This document shows, piece after piece, positions 59,149 through 64,000 of a stretch of 64,000 bases of DNA. The stretch is from Piper betle (Eukaryota; Streptophyta; Magnoliopsida; Piperales; Piperaceae). Positions within the stretch are counted from its first letter, which is position 1. Every line of letters starts with the position of its first letter. The DNA is taken from contig JAURVB010014910.1 of assembly GCA_033002965.1 (NCBI GenBank), positions 1-64,000 of the forward strand. Direction: 5' to 3'. The position numbers and the translations under genes were made by a program. The notes beneath the pieces are model-generated. The model did not search any database. It saw only the letters and a list, made by a program, of their open reading frames with translations, and was not told the origin of the DNA.

Positions 59149-60196
59149 GAAGTTTGCTGTGCGTTGCTTCCAAATGCAGCGCACATCAGCGTTTTTATTG
59201 TGGGCTGTTGGATGAAAATCCAACGGCCCACAATAAAAATTCTTATCCAACCCCCCTCCCCCCCCTTTTTCTCCCGTCGTCGCCCCAGCCCCGACCTTCC
59301 CCGCCGGTCGCCCCGACCTTCCGGCTGGTTGCCCCTGCCCTCCCGCAATCACGGTCGCCCCTGGCCCCGGCCCCGCTTGCAGCCGCCGGCCCGCCCCCAC
59401 CCCGCCCGCAGCTGCTACCGGCCCGCCCTGCCCCCGCATTCCCACCCCCCTGTCCCCCGCCCCTGCCCCTGCCTCCGCTCGCAGCCACCGCCCCACCCTC
59501 GCGATCCCCTCACCCGCCCCGCCGCGGCAGTCCCCCCCCCCAAACCCCGCTCGCAGCCGCGGCCAACACACCCCGGCGTCCTACCACCGCCCCCGCTCGC
59601 AGCCGTCAATCCACCCTCGCGATCGCCCCAACCCCCTCCCCGCGGGCGGCCGGCGGCGAGGTCGCTGGCAGCAGGGTGGCGCAGTAAAACAGAGTGCGTG
59701 GGGGAAGAAACATGGGAGGTAGTAGCGTAATAAAAATTTTAGTTGGTCACGACTCAAGTCAAGTTTTTATTATGGAATAAATTTCATAATAAAAGCTTGA
59801 CTCGGGCCTGATTCGAGTCAATATTATGAAAACTTGACTCTAGTTAATATTACGAAACAAAATAATTTTGTAATAAAAACTTCACTCGTTCCTTACTACA
59901 ATAAATATTACAAAATAAATTTTAAAAAATAAAATAATTTTTGAAATAAAAACCTGGCTTGCTCCCGACTTGAGTCGAGACCGAGTTAATTTTTTATTGA
60001 CTCGAGTCGAGACCAAATCAATTTTTTATTGACTTGACTCGAGTCGGGAGCCAGTCAAGTTTTTATTACTAAATTATTTTATTTTTTAAATTTATTTTAT
60101 AATATTTACTCGTGGCGGGAGCGAATCAAATTTTTATTACAAAATTATTTTATTTTCTTAAAATTCCTTTTGTAATTTTAACTCAAGTCTGGAGCT
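59149..60196. mobile_element. TAF-8: left end, GC-rich arm and minisatellite
   Basis: A terminal hairpin at about 59154-59187 is followed by a striking second hairpin at 59192-59239, a 22-bp stem with one G.T-type mismatch and a GAAA loop. The C-rich arm 59250-59700 contains repeated CCCGCTCGCAGCC units and ends in the GGCCGGCGGCGAGGTCGC block. The AT-rich minisatellite with GACTCGAGTC-like motifs runs from 59715 until it is cut by the solo LTR at 60202. Confidence 0.8.
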
Positions 60197-60201
60197 AGTT
60201 A

Positions 60202-63021
60202 TGTAACACCCCGTTTCGGCTCACCCGTGAACTGACCCAGAAATGTCACCGGTGGCCGAACCGTTCGCTAATCTACTGGGTTCGGCTAAGCCGACCCGGA
60301 TCTGCCCTCGGTGTCTCAAGATGGAGATGCAAACATGAAATGCATGGATGGGATGCGTGGGTTCTAACGTAGTCCTACATGCATGTTATGATGTGCAAGC
60401 AAAACAAAACCATGCAACGGCAAGAAGATTTTAATTAAAAATTTTCCACAATAAGGGTATATAAATATTTTATCAAAATACGATAAAACATGATAATCTA
60501 CCGTAGCATTCATCATTATCTCTTTCGTTTCAATTGAACCAAGCCTGAACTCCAAACTCACTACTCATTCACATTTATCCATTCATTTCATATCAAGCAA
60601 TTTATCTAAACAAACACATCAAAATTATCATTCACGTAACAATAACACACCGTCATTATAGATTACACGCGGCAGGTACATGTGTGCGCGGTTCCGTGCT
60701 GCTCCTCCGCAGTCCCGACAGCTTTCATCCCTCGCATTTCTCACCTACATATATATAGAAAAACCGTCAGTAACGAGTGTTACCGGCCCGGAAAATAACT
60801 AATATCAATCTGGCACAGGAGAGCAAACTCTCCTGTTAAATCAAAACCATATACTTCCTCAAGAACTCTCATCAGGGCACATACGGGAGCCGTCGCCCTC
60901 GGGTCGACAGCGTCCCCCTATCTTTCACATTCTCATGCCTCGGCCATTTCTCTATTGCTTCTCGCGTCAAATCTCATTCCTTTCCGCCCTCTGCACCTTC
61001 CATATTACTCCTGGCCTTGAGCACGAAGGCCGAGTACTCTTAGGCAGTCGCCTTCAGTACCCTTTGAAACCACAAGTCTAGACATGCGCTGCAATGCAGT
61101 ACCCGTGAACCTCCACACTTCTCCGGGTTTGAGGAACTCAAAGGTGGAGTTGTCAGGATCCTTCGGGAATGAAATGGCCTCGCACACCATTCCAGAGCCC
61201 ACTATCGACACACACGTGCCCGTTCGTGTAGCACGGTAGTCGGATTTCCCTCATTCAATCTCTCACAAAAATGCGAAAACTATACATATATATAGGTCTG
61301 GGTTGGGATTTATACAATAGGCCCGAAGGCAACTTGAGCTGGATCTGAAGTTCGAAAACAAACTCGAGGGATCTCATCCTCGAGGGTTATTAATCCGAAA
61401 AAGAACCGTTGGCTAAATGACCCGAGTTAAGTGGGATCTGATAAAACGCCACTTAACTCGTCCTGCACATGATAAATCAAATAAACAATAGAGTAGCGTA
61501 AAAACAGAGAACGAGTCCTAAACGGACCTGGTAGAAGCTCCAAACGGGTCCACGAGCCTAGGCGGCGAGCTCCTACACCGTACCTACACAATCAAGCTAA
61601 AAACTAACGCCCACATGATGAATCACACATCCTATAGCATGCACACACAATCAACACAATCACGCATCAATCAACACACATCAACCTATATCAATTCTAG
61701 CAAGTCTACTTAGGCTAGTTTGCATTAGATCATGATCATTACCTAGTTACCCTAATTAGTTTCTTAGTCTCCATTTTTAACACCACTCAATCAAACAAGT
61801 TTCATATTTTATCCTTAATCAAATCTACATTTATACATATTATTATAACACACAATTCACCAATCCTAGCATGCAATTCTAATAATCAATACTTTCAAAT
61901 AATTAAGTTAAAATAAATTATACCTCGCGTCGTCGAAAATCGGCGACGGCTAGGGTTTCCGTTTCGTGGCTCGAAACTCGAATTCAGCACCTAGCGGCGT
62001 CCGAAGTCCGATCAGATTGGACCAGGTGCGTTCGGCGGGTGATCCGGCGAATTTCCCACGAATCCAATTTTCCAGCGGTTTTCCGGCGAGTGTCGGCGTT
62101 TTCCGGCGATGATTCGGGACGGGGCAATCAGGGGGTCTATCGGCACCAGCTCGACGAGCTTGGTCCGATGGTGGTGTCAAACAAGGCAGCCGAGGCGGCG
62201 ATGGCCGTCGACGGCGGTGTCAAAAATGGGCGGCGGTGGCGGCGTGCTCCGTTCGGGGCTGCGGCCGGCCTCGACGGCGGTCGGGATGGTGGGGGAAACG
62301 TCGGCGACGGCGAGGGGTGGTCGTCGGAGCCACAGCGGCGGCGGCGCGGCCCGGACGGCGGCGGAATCCGGCTCGAAGTGGCGACGGCCGAGGAGGTTTC
62401 GTGGGGCGATTCCGACGTCGTGGCGGCGAGATGGTGGCCGGGGTGGGTCGTGGTGGCACGACGACTGCACGGCGGGGCGGGGCGGCGTTGATCGGCGGCT
62501 GTACGACGTCGGCGGCGATGAGCACGAGGGGCGGCGAGGGTTTGGGTGAAGAAGGGTCGGGAGGGAGAAAAATACCCTCAATGGCAGTTTCGTAATTAAG
62601 TATTGACTCGATTCCTACTCGAGTCAAAATAATAACTAGTTCGTAATAAATTCTAAAAAAATCTAGAAAAATATGGGAAAATTCCATAAAATAAAACAAA
62701 CACAACAACATCCAAATGACATGCTCTATAACTAATAACCCACCTGAATATAATCCAACGCGTCCTAACGCGTTATTCGGCCTAAAACTATTTCTACGTT
62801 CAAACATATAAAAAGAAAAAATACTGCATACTTTCATATATTCAGATAACTCATATCTCACCATCTTCTCGACGTTATCATCATATATTCAGGTACACCT
62901 GACTCTCATCGCTCATAACTCACGGCTGGTCTCGACTCAGCACGCGGTTCATAAAACTGACTCGATTCGAACCAACGGTCGAACCGACTGGTTCGGTAAC
63001 GTAAAAGTCACGGGTTTTACA
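60202..63021 (-). mobile_element. Solo LTR of the large-LTR gypsy family (L6), in TAF-8
   Basis: 2820 bp, TGTAACACC...GGGTTTTACA on the plus strand. It is flanked by a perfect 5-bp target duplication AGTTA (60197-60201 and 63022-63026), and there is no internal sequence. It is very similar to L2, so both are relatively young. It contains the usual GC-rich block (61930-62560). Open frames there are not genes. Confidence 0.93.
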
Positions 63022-63026
63022 AGTTA

Positions 63027-63595
63027 AGTTTTTATTACAAAATTATTTTATTTTCTTAAAATTCATTTTGTAATATTAACTTAAGTCGGGAGTGATTCAA
63101 GTTTTTATTACAAAATTATTCTATTTTCTTAAAATTTATTTTGTAATAATATTAACTTAAGTTGGGAGCAAGTCAAGTTTTTATTACAAAATTATTTTAT
63201 TTTCTTAAAATTCATCTGTAATATTAACTCGAGTCGGGAGCGAGTCAAGTTTTTATTACAAAATTATTCTATTTTCTTAAAATTCATTTTGTAATATTAA
63301 CTCAAGTTTTTATTATAAAATTATTTTATTTTCTTAAAATTCATCTATAATATTAACTCAAGTCGAGAGTGAGTCAAGTTTTTATTACAAAATTATTTAA
63401 TTAAACTCTATTTTTTATTATAAAATTAGTTAATTTTTTTAAATTTATTTTATAATATTAATTTGAATCGAAAGTGAATCTAGTTTTTATTTTATGGTAT
63501 TTTATTTTTAATATTGTTTTAAAACTAATTTGAGTTAATAAAATTTATTTCATAATAATAACTCGAGTTCGTAACGAGTCAAATTTTTATAACGG
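63027..63595. repeat. TAF-8 minisatellite, period about 73 bp
   Basis: GTTTTTATTACAAAATTATT recurs at 63028, 63101, 63177, 63249, 63306 and 63378, giving spacings of 73, 76, 72, 57 and 72 bp. Each unit has a TTAACTCAAGTCGGGAG-like segment. Less regular copies continue to 63590. This is the continuation of the tract interrupted at 60202. Confidence 0.92.
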
Positions 63596-64000
63596 AATTG
63601 CCATCGCCCCTTCCTTCCCCACTACTGTTTTGTCGCGGCACCACCGGCGACCTCGCTGCCGGCCAGTGCTCCGCGAAGGCCAAGGGGGGTGAGAGGGGGA
63701 AACAGGGCAAGGGCGAAAATCAGGGCGGTGGGGGGGTGATATGGACGAGGGCGGGGCGGTTTGGCAGCTGCGGTGACCACTGCAGCGGCGAGGGGGCCAG
63801 CGGCTCGAGAGGGGGGGCAATGAGGAGATCGACGGGAGGGTGGGGGAATAGAAAGCCGGGGCGGTTCAGCGGTTGCGGCGTGGTGGGGGACAGGCGTGGC
63901 GACCGGTGACTCGGGGGCCCAGAAGCGGTGCGGCGGGGTGGGGGGCGGGCAAGGTCGCGGCGGCGGGCTGGGGCACGGCGGCAGGCGGGCATGTCACCAA
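63596..64000. mobile_element. TAF-8: right GC-rich arm, runs off the window
   Basis: It starts with the inverted GGCGACCTCGCTGCCGGCC block, then a G-rich arm, opposite in polarity to the left arm at 59250-59700. The right terminal hairpins and (TA)n tract should lie beyond the window. Frames here are GC-rich noise. Confidence 0.65.

Noticed and set aside
58538..59730. Frames up to 290 codons in TAF-7 and TAF-8
   Set aside because: They run across the (TA)n tract (Ile-Tyr repeats) and across two separate elements; no gene could span these.
60197..63026. L2 and L6 as the two LTRs of one giant element
   Set aside because: L6 has its own perfect AGTTA duplication and lies in a different host element, and the intervening DNA contains many genes and nested elements.

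Overview
The window is nuclear DNA of a flowering plant. Its genes have plant intron-exon structure (GT...AG introns, a phytocystatin, a DRP4-type dynamin, a group-D MAP kinase kinase), and most of the rest is nested plant retrotransposons and small repeats. The dynamin and MAPKK reading frames are GC-rich while intergenic DNA is very AT-rich. I cannot place the plant family, nor decide between monocot and eudicot.

Genes. A GCD1-like mitochondrial protein gene lies at 9147-10564 (+), a large phytocystatin at 15119-17697 (+), and a dynamin-related DRP4-type GTPase at 55369-57404 (-). Each is intact except for one apparent single-base deletion inside a mononucleotide run. Three other loci are broken in several ways and look like true pseudogenes: a GTD-binding (myosin-binding, DUF593) gene at 31240-32700 (-), a TRAPPC2/sedlin gene at 50759-52996 (+) and an MKK7/9-like kinase at 53535-54362 (-). 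A second, collapsed fragment of the dynamin gene sits at 29045-29975 (-).

Retroelements. A Ty3/gypsy family with large LTRs (1.8-3.0 kb) is present six times: 1040-1535, 1536-4453, 23953-26912, 35098-36942, 47995-~49480 and 60202-63021. At least two are solo LTRs with target duplications. A chromovirus-type gypsy pol fragment lies at 22165-23952. A Copia element spans 32724-38842 with both LTRs, interrupted by a solo LTR. A 461-bp TRIM with a perfect target duplication lies at 43235-43695, inside a gypsy gag remnant.

The most unusual content is a set of eight fold-back elements (working name TAF-1 to TAF-8), at 1-757, 814-~5870, 37787-38769, 45367-46253, 46297-47038, 51073-~51610, 57770-59067 and 59121->64000. 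Nearly all their visible ends abut (TA)n tracts. They carry terminal and subterminal hairpins whose stems differ between copies while pairing is kept. Most have GC-rich inverted arms, and none encodes a recognisable protein. TAF-3 sits in the (TA)n tract of one Copia LTR while the partner LTR is unoccupied. TAF-2 and TAF-8 are themselves interrupted by large LTRs.

Layout: 0-6 kb TAF-1, TAF-2 and LTRs; 6.5-17.7 kb the two expressed-looking genes; 17.7-22 kb AT-rich intergenic DNA; 22-30 kb gypsy fragments and the dynamin remnant; 31-39 kb pseudogene plus Copia, solo LTR and TAF-3 nest; 39-47 kb gag remnant, TRIM, TAF-4 and TAF-5; 47-50 kb a possible DNA transposon holding an LTR piece; 50-57.4 kb the TRAPPC2, MKK and dynamin cluster; 57.7-64 kb TAF-7, TAF-8 and a solo LTR.
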